NCBI GenBank assembly: GCA_041691815.1
Contig: JBEPTZ010000029.1
Span: 1 to 38,267 of the forward strand
Origin: 70-18 sp041691815
Lineage (GTDB): Bacteria; Pseudomonadota; Alphaproteobacteria; Acetobacterales; Acetobacteraceae
Length of the DNA stretch: 38,267 nucleotides
Direction of reading: 5' to 3'
Shown: one piece after another, positions 7,684-14,714 of the stretch
Numbering within the stretch: the stretch's first letter is position 1
Layout of the letters: each line of letters begins with the position of its first letter
Made by a program: the position numbers and the translations under genes
The notes under the pieces: generated by a model
The model's input: the letters and a program-made list of their open reading frames with translations, nothing else
Told to the model about the DNA's origin: nothing
Databases searched by the model: none

Positions 7684-9915
7684 TCAGCTGGCGGTGCTTC
7701 GGGCGGCAGCGGATTTGGGCGCGGCTGCGGGCGGCGCGGTGCCGGACGACAATGCGGCGAAGCGCTCGCGCTTCAGGCGCTTCTGGATCATCACCGGGCA
7801 CAGATGGTCATCGTGGTACAGCACCTGGCAGTGCAGGCACTGGATGCACTCGTTGGGGTTGATATTGCCCTCCGGATGGATCGCCTGCACCGGGCATTCG
7901 TTGGAGCAGCGCTGGCACGGATTGCCGCATTCGCGGTAGCGCTTCAGCCAGTCGAACATGCGGATGCGGGCCGGGATGGCCAGGGCGGCGCCGAGCGGGC
8001 AGAGGTAGCGGCAGAAGAACCGCTCGACGAACAGGCCGGCGAACAGCAGCACCAGCGCATACAGCACGAATGGCCAGGTGCGCACGAAATCGAGGATCAT
8101 CGCCGTCTTGAACGGCTCGACTTCGGATGCCTGCTCGCTGAGGCTCAGCGAATAGAGCGACAGGCCGAACAGCACCAGGAAGATGATGTACTTGATCGGC
8201 CAGAGCCGCTGATGCACGCCGAATGGCACCGAGAATTGCGGGATATGGAGCCGCTTCGCCAGCATGTTGGTCAGTTCCTGCAGCGCGCCGAACGGGCAGA
8301 GCCAGCCGCAGAACGCGCCCCGCCCCCAGAACAGCATCGCGACCGCGACCGAACTCCACAGCATGAACACCAGCGGGTCCATCAGGAAGTATTCCCAGCG
8401 GAAATTGCCGCGCAGCGCGCCGGTGAAGGTGAGCACATTGACCACCGAGAGCTGGGCATGCGCATACCAGCCGATCCAGAACAGCGTGAACAGCAGAAAG
8501 CCGAGGCGCAGGCGCCTATACAGCACCGGCCGCTGGACCAGCTGGTCCTGAAAGAAGAAGATCGCGGTCAGTGCCAGCAGCGCCACCGACAGGATTGCCA
8601 CCTGCATGATCTTGCCGCGCCAGATGCGCATCCACAGCAGGTTGTTCTCGGGAGGGGGCTGGGTGGCGGCCGCAGCGGCGGCGGGAGGCGCGGCGGCCTG
8701 GACGGCCGGCGGCTGTTCGGTCACCAGGTATTTGGCCGGCAAGGTGTATCCGAGGTCGAAGGTGAGGAACGCCTTCTCGCGCGCGCCGATGGCGCGTTGC
8801 ACCAGCAGCGCCAGGCGCCAGGGCGTGGTGGGATCCAGATGGTTGGCCTCGGGCACGGTGAACAGGCCGATCTCGGGGAGGTCGGGCGCGCCGGCGGCGG
8901 CAAGCGCGCCGAGCCGCTGGTGGTTGCGGTCGCGGAAGCGGACGATGTTGTCGCCCTGGATCAGCTCGATCCGGTCGAAGATGCCGCCGCGCACATAGCC
9001 CGACCCCTTGAACGAGTAGCGCCCCGAGCCGGCCACGATGATCGCCTGCTGACCGGGTTTGAGGCGGGCCTTCAGGCGCTGGTAACCGTCCGCGCCAAGC
9101 AGGCTGCGCCCGATCGACGGGACGCTGACCGGCGCCACGTACAGGTCGACATAATTGTCGTTGTCCGGGCCCGGCTCCGGATGGGCGGCGGCGTCGGGAT
9201 TGCTGGATTTGGCGAAGGCGGCGTTCACCTCGGCCACACTGAGCGACAGCCGGCGGATTGAGCCGTCGCCGAGCAGCGTGGTCCAGTCCTCGACAGTGTC
9301 GACGCCGGGGTTGAGCTTGCGGATCGCGGCTGGTGTGCCGGCACCGGGCGCCCTGGCATTGCCCAGCCCGCGCGACTGCGCGATCCGCCGGGCGGAGCGG
9401 GTGATGCTGTCGCCGATCACCATGGTGGTCACGGTCGCACCGCTGATGATATCGGCGGGCGGATTGTCCGAGGCGGCGGTTGGCGCTTCGGTGTAGCCCA
9501 GCCCGACATAGGCATGGATGAAGGCGGTCATTTTCGCCGCCGGAATGCCGATCAGCACGATCGGCTCGTGGTGCTCCATCAGCTTGGCGCCGACGATCTT
9601 GCCCTTGGTGTCGATGCCGACGAGGATGTTGATCGGCTTGCCGGAGTAGCCGGTGGAATCCACCACATCGGCGTTCAGATAGACATAGCCGAGGAGCTGG
9701 GCGCCCTTATAGGCCGCCGCCGCGGGCGGATTGCCCTCGACCGCGCCGACGCGGTCCGCCCCGGGAAACACATCGGCCAGCGATACCTGGCTGAGTTCGT
9801 CGGCCAGGCGGCTGGCGGCGTGGGCGAGTGGGGGCAGGATCGCCGCGACCATGCAAAAAAACAGCGCCAGAATCACCATCGTGAACGGCCTGAGGGATGG
9901 GCGCCTGGATGTCAT
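7684..9915 (-). CDS. nosR: NosR, membrane flavoprotein/iron-sulfur electron donor to NosZ
   Basis: NosR is a polytopic membrane protein needed for nos expression and for electron flow from quinol to NosZ. The 743-residue protein has an N-terminal signal/anchor, then a periplasmic FMN-binding domain with the flavinylation motif SGATVTT (residues 158-164, modified Thr about 163). Several membrane helices follow, with two CxxxCP motifs (CGWLCP and CRYLCP). A C-terminal pair of 4Fe-4S sites reads CGNPCQRCSNECP and CIQCLHCQVLYHDDHLCP. The length is near the family norm. An Ala/Pro/Ser-rich tail ends the protein 12 bp before the FNR box of nosZ. The FMN is expected to be attached by the NosX encoded nearby. 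Confidence 0.96.
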   Translation of the reverse strand: MTSRRPSLRPFTMVILALFFCMVAAILPPLAHAASRLADELSQVSLADVFPGADRVGAVEGNPPAAAAYKGAQLLGYVYLNADVVDSTGYSGKPINILVGIDTKGKIVGAKLMEHHEPIVLIGIPAAKMTAFIHAYVGLGYTEAPTAASDNPPADIISGATVTTMVIGDSITRSARRIAQSRGLGNARAPGAGTPAAIRKLNPGVDTVEDWTTLLGDGSIRRLSLSVAEVNAAFAKSSNPDAAAHPEPGPDNDNYVDLYVAPVSVPSIGRSLLGADGYQRLKARLKPGQQAIIVAGSGRYSFKGSGYVRGGIFDRIELIQGDNIVRFRDRNHQRLGALAAAGAPDLPEIGLFTVPEANHLDPTTPWRLALLVQRAIGAREKAFLTFDLGYTLPAKYLVTEQPPAVQAAAPPAAAAAATQPPPENNLLWMRIWRGKIMQVAILSVALLALTAIFFFQDQLVQRPVLYRRLRLGFLLFTLFWIGWYAHAQLSVVNVLTFTGALRGNFRWEYFLMDPLVFMLWSSVAVAMLFWGRGAFCGWLCPFGALQELTNMLAKRLHIPQFSVPFGVHQRLWPIKYIIFLVLFGLSLYSLSLSEQASEVEPFKTAMILDFVRTWPFVLYALVLLFAGLFVERFFCRYLCPLGAALAIPARIRMFDWLKRYRECGNPCQRCSNECPVQAIHPEGNINPNECIQCLHCQVLYHDDHLCPVMIQKRLKRERFAALSSGTAPPAAAPKSAAARSTAS

Positions 9916-10004
9916 CTTTCGCCTCGTCCGCCGATTCGGATATCCGCCGCGTGTGGCGTTGGTCTAAAGTGAGCCACCATCCACAGGGCCGGGGAGCCGT
10001 CAGC

Positions 10005-10901
10005 ATGTCCGCACTCACGCCGCTCCCGCGTATCGGCTCGACCAGGGAGCTGATCGCTCTCGCCCACGCAATGGAACAGGAGGCGGTGCGCCGCTACCAG
10101 GACCTAGCCCAGCGCATGCGCGAGCAGGGGGAAGCCGGGCTTACCGCAACCTTTGCGCTGCTGGCGCAGATGGAGGCACGGCATGTGGAACAGGTGGAGA
10201 CGCGTGCCCACGAACTGACCGGCAATCCCCCCGACCATGCGCTGGTCACCTGGGAACTCCCGGATAATTTCGACGCGGACGCGGCGCGTTCGGCGACCCT
10301 CAGCCCGTACCGCGCGCTGGCCATCGCGGTGCGCAATGAGGAGCGCGCGTTCGCCTTCTTCAGCTACCTGGCGGCCGAGGCGCCGAACGATACGCTGCGG
10401 GCCCTGGCTGAGACCTTCGCCAAGGAGGAACTGGACCACGCCGCCCGGCTGCGCCACGAGCGGCGCCGCGCCTGGCGGAGCGAACATGTCGGCGCCCCGC
10501 CGCATCCGGCCTCCCGGCCTGGCTCCCTTGACCAGATGCTGGCCCAGGCGGTTCCGCTGGAACGTGCCGCCGCTGCCGCGCATCGCGCGCTGGCGGCGGC
10601 GAACCGCGCGGACCACCAGCCCGCGACCGCCGCGCTGTTCGAGCATGCCGCCGCCGATGAGGACGCCCTGGCCGCCGAACTGACGACCTGGCTCGGCACC
10701 CGGGCCGCGGCGCCCGCCGCCACACTGCACGCCCGGTCGGTATTCGAGGGACTCGGCCTGCTGGAGCAGGCTTTTGACCGCTATGCCGACGCCGCCGACC
10801 ACGCCACCGACGAAGCCATGCTGCAGGAGGCCCAGCGTCTCGCGGCGCGTGCCTTGCAGCGGCTGGCCGCGGTGCATGGCGCGCTGCCACGGCAGGCCTG
10901 A
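10005..10901 (+). CDS. Ferritin-like diiron protein (rubrerythrin type)
   Basis: This 298-residue protein carries two four-helix segments. In the first, metal-ligand motifs of the ferritin-like/rubrerythrin fold are visible: Glu in AMEQEAVRRY (about residue 26), E-x-x-H in QMEARHVEQVE (57-60), Glu in RNEERAF (112) and E-x-x-H in KEELDHAARL (142-145). The second half is Ala-rich and helical and may be a degenerate repeat without all ligands. There is no rubredoxin-type Cys cluster, so this is an erythrin rather than a full rubrerythrin. The gene lies on the opposite strand between nosR and the cytochrome/nosX pair. A role in peroxide or NO stress, or iron handling, is an inference. GGGGAG precedes the ATG by 8 bases. 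Confidence 0.8.
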   Translation: MSALTPLPRIGSTRELIALAHAMEQEAVRRYQDLAQRMREQGEAGLTATFALLAQMEARHVEQVETRAHELTGNPPDHALVTWELPDNFDADAARSATLSPYRALAIAVRNEERAFAFFSYLAAEAPNDTLRALAETFAKEELDHAARLRHERRRAWRSEHVGAPPHPASRPGSLDQMLAQAVPLERAAAAAHRALAAANRADHQPATAALFEHAAADEDALAAELTTWLGTRAAAPAATLHARSVFEGLGLLEQAFDRYADAADHATDEAMLQEAQRLAARALQRLAAVHGALPRQA

Positions 10902-10916
10902 CGTGATGCGCCTGCC
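10891..10916. terminator. Hairpin between converging diiron and cytochrome genes
   Basis: A perfect 7-bp inverted repeat (GGCAGGC at 10891-10897, GCCTGCC at 10910-10916) spans the stop codon of the diiron protein and lies 15 bp from the stop of the converging cytochrome gene. There is no T-run, so it is only a possible bidirectional terminator. Confidence 0.4.
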
Positions 10917-10930
10917 ATGGCGGCCCGGGC

Positions 10931-11308
10931 TCACTTGAGCGTGGCCAGATAGGCGATCAGGTCGGCGCGCTGGGTATCGTTCTTGAGGCCGGCGAAGGTC
11001 ATGGTGGTGCCCGGAACCACGGTGCGTGGCGAGGTCAGATACTTGTCCAGCGTCGCGGCGTCCCAGGTGAGATGGGCTTTCTCGTTCGCGGCCGAATAAT
11101 GATATTTTGGCACTTCTCCGGAGGTTCGGCCGACCACGCCGAACAGACTCGGCCCGATCACGTTTTTCCCCGGCAGCGGCGAATGGCAAACCGCGCAGTG
11201 GGTTTTGAACAGTTTTGCTCCGGCCGCGGCGTCCTGGGCGTGCGCGGGTGCGCCCATTGCCAGGGCGGCCAGGGCGATAGCGAGCGGTCCGAGATCACGA
11301 AGTTTCAT
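10931..11308 (-). CDS. Periplasmic monohaem c-type cytochrome of the nos cluster
   Basis: A 125-residue class I cytochrome c. It has a Sec signal peptide (MKLRDLGPLAIALAALAMGAPAHA), the haem-binding CAVCH motif at about residues 38-42 and a likely axial Met at about 103 in PGTTMTFAGL. The closing helix is DTQRADLIAYLATL. It resembles the cytochrome c2/c550 family that can pass electrons to NosZ. The ATG at 11308 is preferred because AGGAGA lies about 9 bases upstream. The frame stays open further upstream through three 18-bp repeats, but that part lacks signal-peptide character. It sits directly downstream of nosX and is probably co-transcribed with it. Confidence 0.9.
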   Translation of the reverse strand: MKLRDLGPLAIALAALAMGAPAHAQDAAAGAKLFKTHCAVCHSPLPGKNVIGPSLFGVVGRTSGEVPKYHYSAANEKAHLTWDAATLDKYLTSPRTVVPGTTMTFAGLKNDTQRADLIAYLATLK

Positions 11309-11324
11309 CAAGGCAAGTCTCCTG

Positions 11325-11378
11325 TTCACTGAAAAACGCAAATTCACTGGCAAACGCGGGTTCACTGAGCAACGCAGG
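11325..11378. repeat. Three tandem 18-bp repeats upstream of the cytochrome gene
   Basis: Three consecutive 18-mers start TTCACTG and end AACGC plus three purines (11325-11342, 11343-11360, 11361-11378). Each copy differs from the others at a few central bases. They fill most of the gap between nosX (stop 11390) and the cytochrome start, immediately upstream of its ribosome-binding site. Confidence 0.85.
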
Positions 11379-11389
11379 CGCGGCGCGCA

Positions 11390-12466
11390 TCAGCCATACC
11401 GAAGCCCCGGCGGCCGCGGCGCTCCGCTCTGCTGTCCGATGGGGCCGGCGCGCGAATGCAGCGCCAGAGGCGTGCCTTCCGACAGGACAAAATGGGCGTG
11501 GACGCCAAGCCGGTCGGCAACCTGCTGGCACGCGGCCAGCGGCATCAGGCAGAATCCGGTGGCCAGCGCGTCCGCCGTTGTCGCGGTCGGCGCCACCACC
11601 GAAACGCTGCGATACGCGCTGCTGGTGCCGCCGGTTGCCGGATCGAAGATGTGGTTGAACCGTCCGGCAGGGTCCAGCAGCGTCCCGTAGCCGCCCGAGG
11701 TTGCCACCGCTTCGTTGCTGATCGTGATCTCGCCGGTAATCCGGTTCGGCGCGCCAGGGTCCTGCAGCCCGACAACCCAGGGACGCCCATCCGGCCGCGT
11801 GCCGATGACACGGATCTCTCCCATATCGACCAGGGAACGGTCGATTCCCTCGGCCCGCAGCAGCGCCACGATGCGATCGGTGATGTAGCCCTGAGCGATG
11901 CCGTTCAAGGTGATCTGCATCCCGGGCCTGGTGAAGCCGATACGCGACGCGGAGACCTCCACGCCCGTGGCGCCGACCCGGCGCAGCACCGCGGCGACGC
12001 TTTCCGGCGCCGGCCCGCGCGGGTCCGCCTGCGGGGCTGCGAAATGCGCCACATAGAGGTTCCACAACGGCTGCACGGTCACGTCGAAGGCGCCGCCGGT
12101 CAAGCGGCTGAACTGGCTGCTGATGCCCAGCAATTCCACCAGTTCGATCGGTGGGTCATCCAGGCCGCCGGCGCGGTTCAGCCGACTGATCGCCGAGTCG
12201 GGCCGATAGAGGCTGAATACCTGCTCCAGTCGCCTGACCTCGGCCAGGCACCGCGCGATCAGGCGGTCGGCGCCCGCCGGGTCCGGGTGATGCAGCTGCA
12301 TTGTCGCGTCGGCGCCAAGCGCGACGCCATGCCAGATGCGCAGCTTCCCATCGGCAAGCGCGCCGGCTTGCCCGCCCAGTAGCGGGAGCAGGGCCAGGCC
12401 GGGCACTGCGGCGCTGATGCGAATGAACCGGCGGCGCGCAAGCGGTTTCGGTTCGGCTCCAGCCAT
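11390..12466 (-). CDS. nosX: NosX, ApbE-type FAD:protein FMN transferase
   Basis: NosX transfers FMN from FAD onto the Thr of NosR, a step needed for sustained N2O reduction. The 358-residue protein begins with a Tat-like signal (ARRRFIRISAAVPGLALLPLLGGQAGALA). It shows ApbE landmarks in order: EQVFSLYRPDSAISRLN, GAFDVTVQPLWNLY, LNGIAQGYITDRI, LVDMGEIRVIG, and near the end SVSVVAPTATTADALATGF, which holds the metal-binding Asp and Thr. Its target motif is present in NosR of this window. It stands upstream of the cytochrome gene and is separated from nosRZDFYL by the diiron gene. I found no convincing FNR box in front of it. Confidence 0.93.
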   Translation of the reverse strand: MAGAEPKPLARRRFIRISAAVPGLALLPLLGGQAGALADGKLRIWHGVALGADATMQLHHPDPAGADRLIARCLAEVRRLEQVFSLYRPDSAISRLNRAGGLDDPPIELVELLGISSQFSRLTGGAFDVTVQPLWNLYVAHFAAPQADPRGPAPESVAAVLRRVGATGVEVSASRIGFTRPGMQITLNGIAQGYITDRIVALLRAEGIDRSLVDMGEIRVIGTRPDGRPWVVGLQDPGAPNRITGEITISNEAVATSGGYGTLLDPAGRFNHIFDPATGGTSSAYRSVSVVAPTATTADALATGFCLMPLAACQQVADRLGVHAHFVLSEGTPLALHSRAGPIGQQSGAPRPPGLRYG

Positions 12467-12542
12467 CGTCTGTCTCCTTCACGCCGATGGAGCTTAACAT
12501 ATTACGACCGGGCGACGTTGACGAGGGCAATCGATTGAACGG

Positions 12543-13180
12543 TCAGGTGCTCTGTTGGATGACTGCTTTCAGGTAGTCTGTGTTCCATCCTGCGCGCTTG
12601 CGGCGGTTTTTGAGGCTGATGTTTGGTTTTGACTGCTTGACGAGATTGAGCGCGATGTGGCGGATGACGGCCATGTTTGCGGGGCCATGACCGGTTCGCA
12701 GGCGGGCGAGGTCATCGTGGAAGACCACATCGAGCACCCAATGCAGGCGGTTTTCGATCCCCCAATGGCTGCGGACGACACGGGCAAAGGTCATGGCGTC
12801 GAGCTTGGCGGAACACAGGTAGTAGCGCCGCTGGTGTTCGATTTTGCCGTCGCGCTCGGTCTGGCTTTCGACCATGCCGATCATCGCCAGGCCCGGAAAG
12901 GCCAGTTCGCCGGGATAGCGGCGGTGGGAGAACAGCCAGGCGACGTCATGACAGACGTGGTGGGTGCGGGTCGCAATCCGGCCGTTGCCGCCGTCGATGG
13001 TTTGGTATCGGCTGGCCTGGACCGCGGGCGGCGGAGCAGCGAACAGCGCCTGGACCTCGGTGAAGGTCCCGGGCCTGTTTTGCTTCAGCGCCAGGACGTA
13101 GTCGCCACCGCCATCAAGGATTGTCTGGGCGATCTGGGTCTGTGTCCCCATGGCATCGATGGTGACCAAGGCACCGTCAT
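12543..13180 (-). pseudogene. ISAs1-family transposase fragment (N-terminus missing)
   Basis: About 210 residues of an ISAs1-type DDE transposase remain. They include GALVTIDAMGTQTQIAQTI (second catalytic Asp), DYVLALKQNRP, FPGLAMIGMVES, RSHWGIENRLHWVLDVVFHDD (catalytic Glu) and NMAVIRHIALNLV. The C-terminus is complete. At about 13180 the homology stops abruptly and the sequence joins an IS4-like remnant on the other strand. Roughly 160 N-terminal residues with the first catalytic Asp are absent, so it cannot be active. Confidence 0.8.
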
Positions 13181-13351
13181 CTGAAAACCAACACCACCAA
13201 GCGGCGCACTCATTCGCTGTTCCGCCAAGGCAGCATGCACTGTGATCTGATGCGGAACATGCCAGAACATCAACTGCTCCCGCTGATCGAGCGGCACGCA
13301 GAAATGCTCGCCGCACAACCCGTCCTCATCGAGATGTGCGGTGCAGCATAG
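13181..13351 (+). pseudogene. C-terminal remnant of an IS4-like transposase
   Basis: A plus-strand frame encodes 56 residues ending at TAG 13351: TKRRTHSLFRQGSMHCDLM, then PEHQLLPLIERHAEMLAAQ and a short tail. The RRTHSLFRQG-x(7-10)-MPE/D-x-x-L pattern is the characteristic C-terminus of an IS4-type DDE transposase. Nothing upstream continues this frame, since the ISAs1 fragment begins at the same base. This is a junction between two broken insertion sequences. Confidence 0.6.
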
Positions 13352-13406
13352 GTATGAGGGGAGTCATGAGTTGCGGCACCCCTCGCGCAGTGGCTACCCT
13401 CGTCAA

Positions 13407-14108
13407 ATGACAACCACCGTGACCGCGACTCCGGCACAGTCCAGCAAACTCAAGATGCCCGTGATCGGCGTCAACGTGAACGGTGGAGCGGGCTACGAGG
13501 GTGGGGCGACATTGCTGGCGGTGCTGGCGTGGCCCGATGTGCTCGATGACGATAAGGCGATGGCGGAACGCCATGCGGCGATCTGCCAATTGTACCTCCA
13601 GGCCAAAGCTGACGTGGACCAGGACTGGGCGATGACGCTACAGGTGATCAAGCCGCTCTATATGTCGCGCCCGTGGCCGGAGGTTTTGGCCTACGAGCGT
13701 CAGCTACAGCATCGGCTGCGAGTCAGGATGGCGGCGGCCCGCATGGCATTGCCCTTCATCATCGAGGACGAACGCAGCGGGGTCACGCCCAAGTGGCCGA
13801 AGGGCACTCTCAGCCTCAACAAGATGGCGGAGCGGGTTATCGACGATACCGGCGAATCGGACACCTCGAACATTAAGAAGCGGGTCTGGCGGCCGTCTCG
13901 CCCGGTGATCCACATCGCCGCGGCCGTCGCCATCGCGGTCGATCAAGGCGCAGCGGCGGAGCGCGTCATCTCGGTGATCGAGCTGCTTGACGATCCGGCC
14001 GTCATCAAGTGGGTGGTCGAGGTGGCAGCCCAGTTCGCCGAGATCATCACGTCAACGCCCCGCTTTCGCATCTCGAGCGACCAGTTGGTGACGCTGGCGC
14101 CCATCTGA
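13407..14108 (+). CDS. Hypothetical protein next to recombinase module A
   Basis: A 233-residue protein that I do not recognise. It starts MTTTVTATPAQSSKLKMPVIG and has no signal peptide or clear membrane segment. A central region is rich in charged helices (ERQLQHRLRVRMAAARMALPF). A KWPKGTLSLNKMAERVIDDTGESDTSNIKKRVWRPSRPVIH block could be a DNA- or protein-binding segment. The C-terminal third is amphipathic helices. Codon use is like the surroundings. It lies 24 bp after the IS4 remnant's stop region and upstream of module A, so it may be cargo of a mobile element. No function can be given. Confidence 0.6.
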   Translation: MTTTVTATPAQSSKLKMPVIGVNVNGGAGYEGGATLLAVLAWPDVLDDDKAMAERHAAICQLYLQAKADVDQDWAMTLQVIKPLYMSRPWPEVLAYERQLQHRLRVRMAAARMALPFIIEDERSGVTPKWPKGTLSLNKMAERVIDDTGESDTSNIKKRVWRPSRPVIHIAAAVAIAVDQGAAAERVISVIELLDDPAVIKWVVEVAAQFAEIITSTPRFRISSDQLVTLAPI

Positions 14109-14141
14109 CTGGGGTCAATTTTTTACCTGTCGGTTGAACCT

Positions 14142-14164
14142 GACGAGCCGGATAGCGGCTGGTC
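14142..14164. promoter_or_regulatory. Inverted repeat before module A
   Basis: GAC-G-AGCCG / CGGCT-G-GTC arms (8 of 9 paired) flank a 5-bp centre, ending 11 bp before the ATG at 14176. Module B has an inverted repeat at the same place relative to its first gene. It could be an operator or a recombinase-binding site. Confidence 0.35.
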
Positions 14165-14175
14165 AGTTCGGTCGC

Positions 14176-14376
14176 ATGTGCGAAGTCCTCTGCCCTCCCG
14201 ACTCTACCAAGCCTGAACCCCGTCCGCCCGGCGTATCTGATGCGCCGGCCGGCGATTTGGCATGTGCGCTGACCCTCCTGGCCCACGCTCTCGGCGTCCA
14301 GGCCGCCGGCGGGGCCTGGGCCTCGGCCGGTCTCGAGACCGGCGCCAGCACTGGGGCGACCAATGGCCAGGTCTGA
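14176..14376 (+). CDS. Small leading protein of recombinase module A
   Basis: A 66-residue protein starting at ATG 14176 (MCEVLCPPDSTKPEPRPPG), Pro-rich at first and Ala/Leu-rich afterwards. The segment LACALTLLAHALGVQAAGGAW aligns by eye with ALSELARLLGRVAAHDVFAAA of the first small protein of module B. Length and position (just before the HTH gene) also match. Its end overlaps the start of the HTH gene by 14 bp, which suggests coupled translation. The family is unknown to me; a recombination accessory or regulatory peptide is the likely role. An upstream in-frame TTG (14134) is an alternative start. Confidence 0.5.
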   Translation: MCEVLCPPDSTKPEPRPPGVSDAPAGDLACALTLLAHALGVQAAGGAWASAGLETGASTGATNGQV

Positions 14377-14551
14377 CCAACCGGACCTGCTGACCCTTGC
14401 TGAGGCGGCGGAGATTGCCCGCTGTTCCAAGGCGACCATGCGCCGGCGCGTCGCGACCGGCGCCATCAAGTCCAGCAAACACGGCCGCATCGTGCGGGTC
14501 GATTTGCGCGATCTGACGGCATTTCTCAACAAACAGAAGCGTTGGCGTTAG
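14363..14551 (+). CDS. Excisionase-like helix-turn-helix protein, module A
   Basis: A 62-residue protein built as a single winged-helix/MerR-like DNA-binding domain of the excisionase (HTH_17) type. It has LLTLAEAAEIARCSKATMRRRVATGAIKS, then a wing (HGRIVRVDLRDL) and a closing helix (TAFLNKQ). Proteins of this kind act as recombination directionality factors or small repressors. It aligns well with the HTH protein of module B (LTIDDVAFALGVCTRTVHR, VRVSLNDLKQFL). The gene overlaps the small leading gene and is followed by about 160 bp of hairpin-rich sequence before the large recombinase. Confidence 0.8.
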   Translation: MARSDQPDLLTLAEAAEIARCSKATMRRRVATGAIKSSKHGRIVRVDLRDLTAFLNKQKRWR

Positions 14552-14714
14552 AATGCTGAAAAATCTAGATCTTTTCACCGACGCCAACGCCCGTGGGATT
14601 CCCCCCTCACGTAAGACGTCACGTTGTGCGACAGGGTGCAGTCCCAAATGCACCTCTGTGAGCACCGGTGCCTCCCGGCGATCCCCCAAGACGCAGTCGT
14701 CGGGAGCAACTGCC
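14552..14714. promoter_or_regulatory. Hairpin-rich leader between HTH gene and large recombinase of module A
   Basis: The 163-bp gap contains GGTGCA-8-TGCACC (14635-14654), a perfect 10-bp palindrome GCACCGGTGC (14662-14671) and further short dyads around GACGTC and near the ribosome-binding site. A coding frame is open through it, but the large recombinase is better started at 14715, where GGGAG precedes the ATG and the N-terminus matches module B. Likely an operator, attenuator or recombination site region. Confidence 0.45.

Noticed and set aside
7804..9261. Long plus-strand open frame opposite nosR
   Set aside because: Shadow of nosR; the translation is Arg/His/Gln-rich and has no known pattern.
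12510..12540. Possible FNR box before nosX
   Set aside because: The half-sites TTG and CAA are 7 bases apart instead of 8, and the outer bases do not match; no well-placed promoter was found with it.
14553..14714. Longer N-terminus for the large recombinase of module A
   Set aside because: The extra 54 codons cross several hairpins and have no ribosome-binding site. ATG 14715 has GGGAG upstream and matches the start in module B.
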